Shown: positions 26,939 to 35,520 of the stretch, piece after piece
How the letters are laid out: the number at the start of each line of letters is the position of its first letter
How positions within the stretch are numbered: the first letter of the stretch is position 1
DNA from: Phycisphaeraceae bacterium
Lineage (GTDB): Bacteria > Planctomycetota > Phycisphaerae > Phycisphaerales > UBA1924
Assembly: GCA_019636695.1 (NCBI GenBank)
Contig: JAHBXD010000005.1
Location: 1-64,000, forward strand
Reading direction: 5' to 3'
DNA length: 64,000 bases
Translations under genes and position numbers: made by a program
The notes under the pieces: generated by a model
What the model was told of the DNA's origin: nothing
The model's input: only the letters and a program-made list of their open reading frames with translations
Databases searched by the model: none

Positions 26939-27177
26939 GGGCAGAGCGTAGCGGGAATTCTCGCGGGAGAAATGGCGGAGAAGACCTGAAAGGGTTGCCT
27001 GAACGGGGAAGCCTAGAAAGAGGCGCTGGGGGTGATGTCGGCAGGACATCTCCTTAGTTGAAGACCGCACGACCGCGCTGCGGGCAGAGCGACTGTCAAC
27101 CCCTGTAATCAGGCGGTGTCCCGGGCACGCCAGCGGGAATCAAAGACGAAGTGTGCAACCGGCACTATGCTGGGGAC

Positions 27178-28074
27178 ATGGATGATATCGACCGAGCGAT
27201 AGAAGTGCTTGCCGCGTGCCACCCACGGGAAATCCAACGACGCGGCTGGCACTTTCAGAAAAACAACTATTACTCAGCATTGAACGACTGCGCGTTCTTG
27301 GAGTCAAACCGGGATCTGTGGGATACGCTCGAACTGCCCGAAGACATCGATTGGAACATCGAAGGGCAACTGGCCACCGCGAAAGAAGTCGGCCGATTCG
27401 TGGATGAGCTTCGGGATGTTCCGGAGACCGGCCCTCAACCCGGCCCGTCTTGGGACGGCACGTTCCACTGGGTGAACGGCATGTGGAACAATGCCGACGC
27501 CATCGTGCAATATGGCCTGATGCGTTCGCGCTCTCCGAAGCGTGTGATTGAGGTTGGGTGCGGCTGGTCGAGCGTGCTGATGGCCAAAGCCCTTTCACGT
27601 AACGAGCAGAAAACCCACGTCACCATGATCGAACCCAATCCGAGGGATGCGCTTCTCAAACGATTACCTCCCGACTGGACCCTGAAGACGCACATGCTGC
27701 AGCGAGTGCCGCTCGATCTGTTCACGGAACTGGAAGCAGGCGACGTATTGTTCTACGACGGATCTCACGTTGCAAAGGCTGCAAGCGATGTCAACTGGTT
27801 CTTTTTCCGTGTGCTGCCACGGGTAAACCCGGGAGTGCTCATCCATGTACACGACATCTTTTTTCCTGGAGAGTATCCGGAACCGTGGATTTTTGATCGC
27901 TGTCAGACGTGGAACGAGCAGTACCTTCTGCATGCGTTCCTGATGCACAACGAAAAGTACCGCGTAGTCATCGCGAATCGGATGCTGGCCGCGCTGCGTC
28001 GCGATGAAGTCGAACGGGCGTACAAAGGCGTGCGACCGGCGATCGGGGCAAGTTTCTGGATGATGAAGACATGA
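27178..28074 (+). CDS. Class I SAM-dependent methyltransferase-like protein
   Basis: The 298-residue product has a Rossmann start VIEVGCGWSSVLMAKAL (glycine-rich SAM-binding motif) near residue 125, an acidic strand end MIEPNP, and FYDGSHVAKAASDVNWFF, where the DGSH acidic/His pair resembles methyltransferase family 24. The N-terminal 100 residues carry aromatic-rich sequence (WHFQKNNYYSALND). ATG 27178 has TGGGGA just upstream; GTG 27151 is an alternative. Such proteins are often in surface glycan loci. The target is unknown. Confidence 0.75.
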   Translation: MDDIDRAIEVLAACHPREIQRRGWHFQKNNYYSALNDCAFLESNRDLWDTLELPEDIDWNIEGQLATAKEVGRFVDELRDVPETGPQPGPSWDGTFHWVNGMWNNADAIVQYGLMRSRSPKRVIEVGCGWSSVLMAKALSRNEQKTHVTMIEPNPRDALLKRLPPDWTLKTHMLQRVPLDLFTELEAGDVLFYDGSHVAKAASDVNWFFFRVLPRVNPGVLIHVHDIFFPGEYPEPWIFDRCQTWNEQYLLHAFLMHNEKYRVVIANRMLAALRRDEVERAYKGVRPAIGASFWMMKT

Positions 28075-28144
28075 AGAACACATCGCGGTTTACCCGCAAT
28101 CTACCTGGGATGTCGCTTCGACCAGCGTAGCGGCATGTGTACGA

Positions 28145-28200
28145 CATGGACCTCCTCGGCGAAGCCTTCGCAGGTCCATGGCACGCGAGAGCGCTCTCGC
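28145..28200. repeat. Nested inverted repeats between convergent genes
   Basis: CATGGACCT (28145-28153) pairs with AGGTCCATG (28172-28180), and inside it GCGAAG pairs with CTTCGC. Immediately after, GCGAGAGCGCTCTCGC (28185-28200) is a perfect 16-base palindrome. They lie between the methyltransferase stop at 28074 and the stop of the peptidase at 28210. A bidirectional terminator or a mobile palindromic element is possible. Confidence 0.55.
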
Positions 28201-28209
28201 CCGCGGTTG

Positions 28210-29721
28210 TTACGGCGTGCGCGCGGCTTCGAGCGCCCGTGAGTAAAAGCCCGCGATATCGATCTTGAGTTTTTCGAGGTCGTGGCGGCGGATGTACATC
28301 ATGTGACCGGATTCGTAATAGTGGAATTCCATGTTGCCGCGGAGTTCGGGATCAAGCTGCATCTGCGCGGCTGTCTGCTCGGCCGCGAAGAAGGGCGTGG
28401 CGAGGTCGTAGTATCCGCAGGCCCAAAGCACCTTGAGCGAAGGGTTCTTGGACATGGCCCTACGCATGGTTTCGGCGAGATTGGCGTAGCGGTTCTCGTA
28501 GTCGCCGTAACTCCAGGGCTGCACGCGGCCGGTCAAGATCTCGTAGGGAAGGTCGCTCTCAAAGCCGAGTTCGCGACGGACATAGTCATTGAGGGCCGCC
28601 GTATACGGCCCTTCGATGGCGATCATTGAAGGATCCCACTCCGGGTTGTTGCCGATGGCGAGCCGGTCGATGCCCTTGAATCGACTGTCGAGCCGGCCGA
28701 CGGTGCGGCGTTCGGCACGAAGAAGTTCCTTCGTGAAATTGAAAATGCTGATGCGCAGATTGGAACGTTCGCAGAACTCGGGCGAAAGGCCTGTGTAGCG
28801 GGAAAGCGCGCGGGCAATCTCGGTGCGTTCCCGCGGAGTCAGGCGATCGCCCTTGGAAAGCGCCAGGAGGTAGTCGGTCGATGCCCAGCGCCGGGCTTCC
28901 TCGAGCGTCGCTTCGAGGTTTCGCTGGAGGGCCGGTTCGAGCCTGCCGTGATAAAAGGCGGTCGCGGTGTAGGTGGGAAGGAAGTTCCAGAACGGCTCGT
29001 CGTTGCCGACATCGAATCGGGCGGTCTGGAAGTTCAGGATCGGCGAAATGAGCAGGATGCCGTTGAGGTACATGCCGTGCGTCTCTTGCAGATATCCGCT
29101 GAGCGAAGCGGCACGCGTGGTGCCGTAGCTTTCGCCCACGAGAAACTTGGGGCTGGCCCATCGGGCCTCGCGTGTCGTCCAGAGGCGAATGAAGTCGCCG
29201 ACGGCCTGGGTATCCTGACGCACACCGTGGAATTCGCTGCCTCGAACGCCCTCGACCGGCCTGCTGTAGCCGGTGGTGACGGGGTCGATGAAGACGAGAT
29301 CGGTCAGGTCGAGCCAGGCGTGCTCATTGTCTACGAGGGCGAAGGGCGGGCGCTGGTCGAACCCTTCTGGCCCCATGTCGACCCGGCGCGGCCCGAGCGC
29401 GCCCAGGTGCAACCACACGCTGGATGACCCCGGCCCGCCGTTGAAAGAGAAGGTGAGCGGCCGCTCGGCAGGATTATCAACGCCCGTGCGGGTGTAGGCG
29501 ATGTAGAACATGCGCGCTCGGGGCTTGCCCTCGTAATCGGGAAGCGTGAGGTAACCGGCCGTCGCGGTGTAGGCGATCTCGCGACCTCCGATCATCTTTG
29601 TGTGATGCGTGACGCTGAGCGCTTCGCGGTCTTTCGCGGCGGCATCGGGTGTCGATCGGGCCAGGACATCCGGCGAAGCACCGAGAACGCATGCAAGCAC
29701 CAACGCGGCGAGGAAACGCAT
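28210..29721 (-). CDS. Exported S10 serine carboxypeptidase
   Basis: The 503-residue product (ATG 29721, preceded by GGAGG) has a signal peptide of about 22 residues and an alpha/beta-hydrolase fold. The oxyanion region FNGGPGSSSVWLHLGALGP near residue 95, the nucleophile GESYGTT near residue 198, the aspartate in CGYYDLATPF and the histidine in YESGHMMY complete the S10 catalytic triad. It should remove C-terminal residues from peptides in the periplasm or outside. No maturation partner is adjacent. Confidence 0.92.
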   Translation of the reverse strand: MRFLAALVLACVLGASPDVLARSTPDAAAKDREALSVTHHTKMIGGREIAYTATAGYLTLPDYEGKPRARMFYIAYTRTGVDNPAERPLTFSFNGGPGSSSVWLHLGALGPRRVDMGPEGFDQRPPFALVDNEHAWLDLTDLVFIDPVTTGYSRPVEGVRGSEFHGVRQDTQAVGDFIRLWTTREARWASPKFLVGESYGTTRAASLSGYLQETHGMYLNGILLISPILNFQTARFDVGNDEPFWNFLPTYTATAFYHGRLEPALQRNLEATLEEARRWASTDYLLALSKGDRLTPRERTEIARALSRYTGLSPEFCERSNLRISIFNFTKELLRAERRTVGRLDSRFKGIDRLAIGNNPEWDPSMIAIEGPYTAALNDYVRRELGFESDLPYEILTGRVQPWSYGDYENRYANLAETMRRAMSKNPSLKVLWACGYYDLATPFFAAEQTAAQMQLDPELRGNMEFHYYESGHMMYIRRHDLEKLKIDIAGFYSRALEAARTP

Positions 29722-29816
29722 GGGCAACCCTCCGAAATACGACATCCGGCGTACACACCTGCTTGAGGCTCATGGTATACCAGAGCCACAGTGGCTTTGT
29801 CGCGGAGGACGATCGC

Positions 29817-30590
29817 ATGGCTGAGAACCCTGCTTCGGAACTGATTCGGGTGGCCGAGCGGCTGAGGGGCGGCAGGCGCGTGGTTGCGCTGACCGGAGCG
29901 GGTGTGAGCGCCGAGAGCAAGATCCCGACGTTCCGCGACGCGATGTCAGGCTTGTGGGCGAGTTTTGACCCGCAGCGACTGGCGACACCGGAGGCGTTTG
30001 AGGCTGATCCGGCGACCGTGAGCAAGTGGTATGACTTTCGCCGCGAGAAGTGCGCCCAGGCGCTGCCCAACCCCGGACATCTTGCGCTTGCTCGACTTGA
30101 AGGTCTGCTTGAGACTCGCGGCGGGAGGCTGGACATTCTGACGCAGAACGTGGATGGCCTGCACCAGCGCGCCGGATCGAAGCGCATCACGGAGTTGCAT
30201 GGGTCGATCATGCGCTGGCGATGCACGCGCACCAACGCGCGCGCGGATGATCTGCCGATGCCGCTGCCCAGTTACCCGATGCCTTCGCCAAGCGGCGGGT
30301 GGTATCGCCCTGACGTTGTGTGGTTCGGTGAGATGCTTCCGGAAGCGGCGCTTGCCGCGGCATGGGAGGCACTGGAAGGGTGCGAGGTCTTTCTGAGCAT
30401 CGGCACGAGCGCGGTGGTGTATCCCGCGGCGGGATTCGCCGATGAGGCCCGCTCGCGCGGAGCGCTGATCGTGGAAGTGAACCCGGAACAGACGCCCCTG
30501 ACAAGCCGGGCTGATGTCGTGCTGCGCGGTCTGAGCGGGGTGGTCTTGCCCCAACTCGTCGATGCGATCATGGATGCTCGCATGGCGTAA
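29817..30590 (+). CDS. Sirtuin-family NAD-dependent deacylase lacking zinc ligands
   Basis: The 257-residue product uses NAD to remove acyl groups from lysine. Seen: GAGVSAES (27-34), IPTFR (36-40), TQNVDGLHQRAG (109-120), catalytic H128 in ELHGS, RPDVVWFGE (164-172) and the GTSAVVYPAAG NAD region, as in CobB/SIRT5-type enzymes. The zinc ribbon that normally follows HG with two Cys pairs is degenerate: only C136 is left (WRCTRTN) and the rest is a Pro/Ser/Met-rich loop. ATG 29817 follows CGGAGGA. It is convergent with the ribosomal operon. Confidence 0.9.
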   Translation: MAENPASELIRVAERLRGGRRVVALTGAGVSAESKIPTFRDAMSGLWASFDPQRLATPEAFEADPATVSKWYDFRREKCAQALPNPGHLALARLEGLLETRGGRLDILTQNVDGLHQRAGSKRITELHGSIMRWRCTRTNARADDLPMPLPSYPMPSPSGGWYRPDVVWFGEMLPEAALAAAWEALEGCEVFLSIGTSAVVYPAAGFADEARSRGALIVEVNPEQTPLTSRADVVLRGLSGVVLPQLVDAIMDARMA

Positions 30591-30679
30591 AACGCGGAAC
30601 AACGAGGCTCGCATGACCGGATGGGCTCGATGGGCAACGCCATTGGTGCGGCCCTGGCCGGGGTCGGCAGCATGAGGCC

Positions 30680-30709
30680 AAGCAAACGCCCGAGGCAGAG
30701 CCTCGGGCG
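30680..30709 (-). terminator. Terminator of the ribosomal protein operon
   Basis: CGCCCGAGGC and GCCTCGGGCG form a perfect 10-base stem with a three-base loop at 30687-30709. On the minus strand it is followed by TTTGCTT. It lies 55 bases past the rplQ stop and also faces the end of the sirtuin gene. Confidence 0.75.
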
Positions 30710-30763
30710 GCGAGCAGGCATAAGACTCTGAAACGGGCCGTAAATAAAGAAAGGGAAATCGTG

Positions 30764-31402
30764 TCAGGCTTGCGCCGGGGCGGCCTTGGCAGATTCACGC
30801 TCTTTGCGGAGTTTGGCGGCATAGGCGGTGCGTTTGTCGGCCGTGCGACGACGGGTGCTGACGCGCCCGCCGATTTCCGGCCCTTCTTCGGCGCCGCAGA
30901 GTTGGAGCACGCAGGTCGGGGCCTTGTCGCCCAGTCGGCGATATTCGAGCTTGACGATGCGGGTGTAGCCGCCGGGCCGATCGGAAAAGCGCGGGGCGAC
31001 ATTCTCGAAGATGTGCTTGACAAGTTTGGGAGCCTTACGAAGCTCGCCGTAGCGATTTCGCTCGACTTCCTTGGACTCGGGAAGGTCGAAGAAGGCGGCG
31101 GCACGCGATCGGAGTTTGTCGACGTGCTCTTTCTCTTGGTCGGTGGCGTTCTTCGGGAGGAAGAGCCAATCAAAGCCGAGGCGGTCGCGCCCGAGCATGG
31201 CGATCACCTGACGGCGGGCATGCAGGTCGCCGCGCTTGGCTTTGGTGATGATGCGCTCGACAAAGGGTTGCACGGCCTTGGCCTTGGGTACCGTGGTGAC
31301 GATCTGGCCGTGCTCGAAAACGCTCGCCGCGAGATTGCGGAGCATCGCCTGACGATGGGCGGATGTGCGATTCAGTTTGTAGCCGGCCTTGCGGTGGCGC
31401 AT
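30764..31402 (-). CDS. rplQ: 50S ribosomal protein L17, enlarged
   Basis: The start MRHRKAGYKLNRTSAHRQAM and the later PRFSDRPGGYTRIVKL are diagnostic of L17, which sits near the peptide exit tunnel. The product has 212 residues against about 120-130. About 50 residues are inserted in the middle (from ATDQEKEHVDKLRS to RNRYGELRKA), and a basic/Ala-rich tail of about 35 residues is added. AAAGGAG lies just before the ATG. It is the last gene of the operon. Confidence 0.95.
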   Translation of the reverse strand: MRHRKAGYKLNRTSAHRQAMLRNLAASVFEHGQIVTTVPKAKAVQPFVERIITKAKRGDLHARRQVIAMLGRDRLGFDWLFLPKNATDQEKEHVDKLRSRAAAFFDLPESKEVERNRYGELRKAPKLVKHIFENVAPRFSDRPGGYTRIVKLEYRRLGDKAPTCVLQLCGAEEGPEIGGRVSTRRRTADKRTAYAAKLRKERESAKAAPAQA

Positions 31403-31419
31403 GGTGGAACTCCTTTGAA

Positions 31420-31510
31420 CCCGGTGGAAATACCGGGTGTCCGGGATTCTGGGCCTCCGGACCGGGCTTTGTGACCCCCTTGTGCGCGGGGCGGAAGTGT
31501 AGAGGGGGTC
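31420..31510 (-). promoter_or_regulatory. Two inverted repeats in the rpoA-rplQ gap
   Basis: CCCGGT-GGAAAT-ACCGGG (31420-31437) forms a hairpin just upstream of the rplQ ribosome binding site. GACCCCCT (31473-31480) pairs with AGGGGGTC (31503-31510) around a 22-base loop. The gap is 194 bases, larger than most in this operon. A control element or processing site is inferred. Confidence 0.4.
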
Positions 31511-31596
31511 GAAGGTTGGGGCCAGTGCATGCCTTGGTGCGCCTGGCCCGGGGCGCGACCCGTGGAAATGCGAGCCGGGGTTACCCCCGGCGGCGA

Positions 31597-32610
31597 TCAG
31601 GCGGTTTCTTTTCCGGCGGCGGCGAAGCCCTCGGGAAGGGTCATCCCCAGATCGAGATTGAGTTCCTGAAGTTTCTTGCGGACTTCGCGGAGGCTCGTCC
31701 GGCCGAATGAGCGGAGCTTGAGAAGCTCGCTCTCGGATTGGGTGACGAGTTGGGCGACGGTGTCGATGCGGGCCGATTCGAGGCAGTTGCTCGCCCGGAC
31801 CGAAAGTTCGAGTTCGGAGATGGGGAGGCTGAGACGCCGCAGGAGGTCTTCATCGACGCTGGCGGCGGCGGCGGCTTCGTCGCTGACACGATCGTCGCCG
31901 AGTTCGAAGTACTGGACGAAGGGATTGAGGTGTTTACGGAAGATCTTGGCGGCTTCGACGAGGGCCATTTCAGGAGAAACGGTGCCGTTGGTCCAGATCT
32001 CAAGGATGAGTTTGTCGTAGTTGGTGCGCTGGCCGACGCGGGTATCTTCGACCTTGTAGCGGACGCGCTGCACCGGCGAGTAGATGGCGTCGATGTGGAT
32101 CAGGCCGATTTCCTGCTCGTCTTTATCTGAATATTGCTCGGAAGCAGGGATGTAGCCGCGGCCCTTGGCGACATGGAACTCGACCTCGAAATCGACTTCC
32201 GAGGTGAGCGTGGCGATGACGAGGTCGCGATCAAGGATGGTGATGGAAGGGTCGGCCTCGATAAGGTCGGCGGTGACTTCGCCGGGGCCGCGTGCGGCGA
32301 GGCGCATGGTGCGCGGCTCGTCGCCTTCCATTTTGACGACCATGCTCTTGATGTTGAGGACGATGTCGGTGACATCTTCGAGGACGCCGGGGAGCGTCAT
32401 GAACTCGTGATCGGCGCCCTTGATTTTGACGCCGGTGACCGAAGCGCCTTCGAGCGAACTGAGCAGCACGCGACGGAGGCTGTTGCCCACCGTGGTGCCG
32501 AACCCGCGCTCGAACGGCTCGATCGTGAACCGCCCGAAGGTATCGGAGCGGGACTTGGCATCCTGAACGACGCGAGTGGGAAGTTCGAGACCACGCCAGC
32601 GTACGCGCAT
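31597..32610 (-). CDS. rpoA: RNA polymerase alpha subunit
   Basis: The 337-residue product has the assembly domain (FTIEPFERGFGTTVGNSLRR near residue 30, the conserved dimerisation helix) and a C-terminal domain (ELELSVRASNCLESARIDTV, LLKLRSFGRTSLREVRKKL) that contacts UP elements and activators. Length is normal. It follows rpsK directly because rpsD is absent from its usual place between them. Confidence 0.97.
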   Translation of the reverse strand: MRVRWRGLELPTRVVQDAKSRSDTFGRFTIEPFERGFGTTVGNSLRRVLLSSLEGASVTGVKIKGADHEFMTLPGVLEDVTDIVLNIKSMVVKMEGDEPRTMRLAARGPGEVTADLIEADPSITILDRDLVIATLTSEVDFEVEFHVAKGRGYIPASEQYSDKDEQEIGLIHIDAIYSPVQRVRYKVEDTRVGQRTNYDKLILEIWTNGTVSPEMALVEAAKIFRKHLNPFVQYFELGDDRVSDEAAAAASVDEDLLRRLSLPISELELSVRASNCLESARIDTVAQLVTQSESELLKLRSFGRTSLREVRKKLQELNLDLGMTLPEGFAAAGKETA

Positions 32611-32643
32611 GTGTACCTTCCTTCATTCTCAGCAGACGCCCGA

Positions 32644-32801
32644 GAGCATGTCCGAACATCGGACTTGCGTGCTCGCCGCCGGATTTCTCGGAACCCATTC
32701 GCGCTGCTGAGGCCGCGACAGGCCCTTCTCTATCCGGAGGCGGAAACGACGAAATCGATCGTGCGGGCCAAGCCCGGGTAGTGCGTGCGGCCGAAGGCCG
32801 C
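32644..32801 (-). promoter_or_regulatory. Three hairpins in the rpsK-rpoA gap
   Basis: The 279-base gap holds three stems. GAGCA and GTCCG pair with CGGAC and TGCTC at 32644-32674, CGGGC-CAA-GCCCG is at 32764-32776, and GCGGCC-GAA-GGCCGC at 32787-32801. No T run follows on the minus strand, so they are not obvious terminators. The gap occupies the position where rpsD normally lies; I see no S4 remnant. Confidence 0.45.
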
Positions 32802-32889
32802 GGAAGAAGTGTGCGAACCCCGGAAGCGTGCGCGGTTCGCTGTGGTGCGCTGTGCAGCGATGCCGCAGCGCAGGTGTGCATTCCCGCGA

Positions 32890-33267
32890 TCAGACGCGAC
32901 GGCGCTTCGGAGGACGGCAGCCGTTGTGGGGCACGGGTGTGCGATCTTCAACGGCGGTGACGCGAAGGCCGGTGCTGGCGAGGCCGTTGACGGCGCTCTC
33001 ACGACCAGAGCCGGTGCCCTTGATGCGGACTTCGATTTCCTGCATGCCGAGCTTGCGGACCTTCTGACCGGCCTGCTCACCCGCACGCGTGGCGGCAAAG
33101 GGCGTGGCCTTGCGGGCGCCCTTGAAGCCGACGGTGCCGGCCGAGTCCCAGGCGATGGTTTCGCCGTTGGTATCGGTGAGGGTGACGATGGTGTTGTTTT
33201 GGGTGGCCTTGATGTGGGCCACGCCGCGGACGACATTCTTCCGGACTTTTTTTGCCTTCTTGGCCAT
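32890..33267 (-). CDS. rpsK: 30S ribosomal protein S11
   Basis: The product of 125 residues shows [35 protein letters not shown] and the C-terminal [20 protein letters not shown], all hallmarks of S11, which forms the platform of the small subunit near the Shine-Dalgarno helix. Length is normal. It follows rpsM with a gap of about 100 bases. Confidence 0.97.
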   Translation of the reverse strand: MAKKAKKVRKNVVRGVAHIKATQNNTIVTLTDTNGETIAWDSAGTVGFKGARKATPFAATRAGEQAGQKVRKLGMQEIEVRIKGTGSGRESAVNGLASTGLRVTAVEDRTPVPHNGCRPPKRRRV

Positions 33268-33366
33268 GCTTGCCTCTGCGGATCATCCGACGCCGGGCGT
33301 CGTCCCCGCGATGTGACTGGATGCGGACTCTGACGTTTTGCGGCCCGGATAGGCCGGGCGATGCGA

Positions 33367-33747
33367 TTACTTGGCTTTGACGCTCTTCTTGCCGGCGACG
33401 GTCTTCTTCTTGCCCTTACGAGTGCGGGCATTGCAACGGGTGCGCTGGCCGCGGCAGGGCAGCCCGCGACGATGGCGATCGCCGCGGTAGGAGCGGATGT
33501 CTTTCAGGCGCTGGATGTTCTGCTGGACCTGACGTCGCAGAGCGCCTTCGACGATGAACCCACCGTCGAGAATGGCGTTGATGCGGGCAATGGCCTGCTC
33601 GTCCAACTCGTTGGCGCGCAGGTCTGGGTTGACGCCCGCCTCTTTGAGGATGTCTGCGGCATACTTGGGGCCGATGCCGTGGACATACTGCAAGGCGTAG
33701 AGAATCTTCTTGCGATCCGGAATATCGATGCCTGCGACGCGGGGCAC
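33367..33747 (-). CDS. rpsM: 30S ribosomal protein S13
   Basis: The product (126 residues) starts MPRVAGIDIPDRKKILYALQ and contains RSYRGDRHRRGLPCRGQRT, diagnostic of S13, which sits in the head of the 30S subunit and bridges to L5. It lies 55 bases downstream of rpmJ and has a normal length with a Lys-rich tail. Confidence 0.97.
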   Translation of the reverse strand: MPRVAGIDIPDRKKILYALQYVHGIGPKYAADILKEAGVNPDLRANELDEQAIARINAILDGGFIVEGALRRQVQQNIQRLKDIRSYRGDRHRRGLPCRGQRTRCNARTRKGKKKTVAGKKSVKAK

Positions 33748-33802
33748 GTGGACGCTCCTGAATGCCGCGGGTGCTGAAGCGCCGCGGCGATGGGTACGAG
33801 AA

Positions 33803-33919
33803 TCAGCCTTGGACCTGCTTGTGCTTCGGCTCGGCCTTGCAGATCACGCGGAGCTTGCCCTTCCGCCGGATGACCTGGCACTGGCTGCAGATACGTTTGA
33901 CGCTGGCCTTGACTTTCAT
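33803..33919 (-). CDS. rpmJ: 50S ribosomal protein L36
   Basis: This short gene encodes 38 residues beginning [20 protein letters not shown] and ending KHKQVQG. Zinc ligands of the C+ form are intact (the CSQC pair, a third Cys in RVICKAEP and the His in PKHKQ). It lies between secY and rpsM, where infA and map often precede it but are absent here. In the 91-base gap to secY, CCGGCC-ATAGC-GGCCGG (33948-33964) forms a hairpin. Confidence 0.95.
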   Translation of the reverse strand: MKVKASVKRICSQCQVIRRKGKLRVICKAEPKHKQVQG

Positions 33920-34010
33920 GGCATGGCTCTTGAATGGGTTTTGTCAGCCGGCCATAGCGGCCGGTGGAGATTCTAGGCAGGGTTCGGGGCAGTGGGAAGA
34001 GGGTGGGCGC

Positions 34011-35435
34011 TCAGCCTCTTGGCCCCCTGATTCGGGGCGCCTTGGGGTCTTCACCCCCACCGAGGAAGCCCGCATAGTTCCGCATCATGAGGTTGGCCTC
34101 AATACGTTGGAGGAAGTCGAGAGCGACGGAGACGACGATGAGCAGGCCGGTGCCTCCGAAGAACTGGGCGACCATGAAGTCGACGTTGAGCGCGCGGGAG
34201 ACAACCATCGGAAGCACGGCGATGATCGAGAGGAACGCCGCCCCGACGAAGGTGATTCTTTCCATCACGGCTTCGAGATATTCGGCGGTTCGGGGCCCCG
34301 GGCGCAGACCGGGAATGAAGGAGCCGTGCTCACGGAGCTGCTTACTCATTTCTTCAGGGTTGAACTGGACGCTGATCCAGAAGTAACTGAAGAAGTAGAC
34401 CATGGCGATGTAGATCATGACGTAGATGAACTCGCCCGGGGTGAGTTCTCGACTAATCCACGCGGTGACATCGATCCAGAAGCCCGTGCCGGTTTTACTC
34501 GGATTGACCGCGTCGGCAATGGCACTGACGATGACCGAAGGGAAGATCATGAGGCTGGAGGCGAAGATGATGGGCATCACGCCGCCGTGGTTGATGCGGA
34601 GGGGGAGGTAGGAACGCTGGCCGCCGATGACCGTGCGGCCGCGGGTGTGCTTGGCCTGCTGGATGGGAATTCGCCGTTGGGCGACGGTCATGATGACCGA
34701 GCCGGCAACGACCAGAACAAACCCGCCGATGAGCAGGGCGAGTGAGCCGTAGTCGATCGCGCCGGGACGGCTGGGATCGAAGTTGTTGATAACCCAGGTG
34801 ATGGCCCAGGGAAGTGAAGCGACAATGCCGGCCATGATGATCATGGAGGCGCCGTTGCCTATGCCGTGGCGGTCGATCTGTTCGGCGAGCCACATCAGGA
34901 AGAGCGTTCCGGCCGTGAGGCAGGTGACGGCCATGAACCACCAGATCGGGCTTGATCGGAGGCCGGCGTAGACCATGTCCTGAGCGGTGATGAACTGCAG
35001 CCAGAGAATGGCCTGAATCAGGCAAAGCGGAACAGTGAGGCGGCGCGTCCAGTCCTGGATCTTCTGGCGACCGGTGGGGCCTTCCTGTTGCAGATTTTTA
35101 ATGGTCTTGGAGACGGTGCCGACCAACTGCATGATGATCGACGCCGAGATGTAGGGCATGATGCCCAGGCCGAAGACCGTAGACTGACCGAAAGACCCGC
35201 CGCTGAAGACGCTCATGAAGGTTGCGGCCTTGCCGAACGCGCTGCCTTCTTCGGTCTGCTGGCGGAAGAACGAAATCAACTGGGATTGATCGACGCCGGG
35301 CAGGGGAATCCAGAACCCGATGCGGTAGACCGCCAGCATGGCCAGGGTGAAAAGGATCTTGGTGCGGAGTTCCGGCACCTTGAACACATTCACGACCGGA
35401 GTCAGGCGGAGGGCATCGAGAAGCGCCTTGATCAT
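34011..35435 (-). CDS. secY: Preprotein translocase subunit SecY
   Basis: The central channel subunit of the Sec translocon spans the inner membrane with about ten helices. The 474-residue product shows the N-terminal TKILFTLAMLAVYRIGFWIPLPG, the plug and lateral gate regions (GIMPYISASIIMQL), the cytoplasmic loop QRRIPIQQAKHTRG and YLPLRINHGGVMPIIFASS, and the last loop with GLRPGPRTAEYLE. It is about 30 residues longer than usual, mainly in the region after the IFASS motif (NPSKTGTGFW). It follows rplO with an 85-base gap; adk and map do not follow it. Confidence 0.97.
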   Translation of the reverse strand: MIKALLDALRLTPVVNVFKVPELRTKILFTLAMLAVYRIGFWIPLPGVDQSQLISFFRQQTEEGSAFGKAATFMSVFSGGSFGQSTVFGLGIMPYISASIIMQLVGTVSKTIKNLQQEGPTGRQKIQDWTRRLTVPLCLIQAILWLQFITAQDMVYAGLRSSPIWWFMAVTCLTAGTLFLMWLAEQIDRHGIGNGASMIIMAGIVASLPWAITWVINNFDPSRPGAIDYGSLALLIGGFVLVVAGSVIMTVAQRRIPIQQAKHTRGRTVIGGQRSYLPLRINHGGVMPIIFASSLMIFPSVIVSAIADAVNPSKTGTGFWIDVTAWISRELTPGEFIYVMIYIAMVYFFSYFWISVQFNPEEMSKQLREHGSFIPGLRPGPRTAEYLEAVMERITFVGAAFLSIIAVLPMVVSRALNVDFMVAQFFGGTGLLIVVSVALDFLQRIEANLMMRNYAGFLGGGEDPKAPRIRGPRG

Positions 35436-35520
35436 CTCCGTGGGTTCTCCCGGTCAGAGTCTGGCGATGAGCCGCGGTCGCCGACCGTACGCCGCGGATG
35501 GGACGAAAGTCGCGAGGGCG

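Noticed and set aside
27075-27100. TTGACA on the minus strand at 27100-27095 as promoter of the metallo-beta-lactamase-fold gene
   Set aside because: No acceptable -10 hexamer lies 16-18 bases downstream.
33762-34745. 327-codon plus-strand frame opposite rpmJ and secY
   Set aside because: Asp/Glu/Gly-rich antisense shadow of well-identified ribosomal operon genes.
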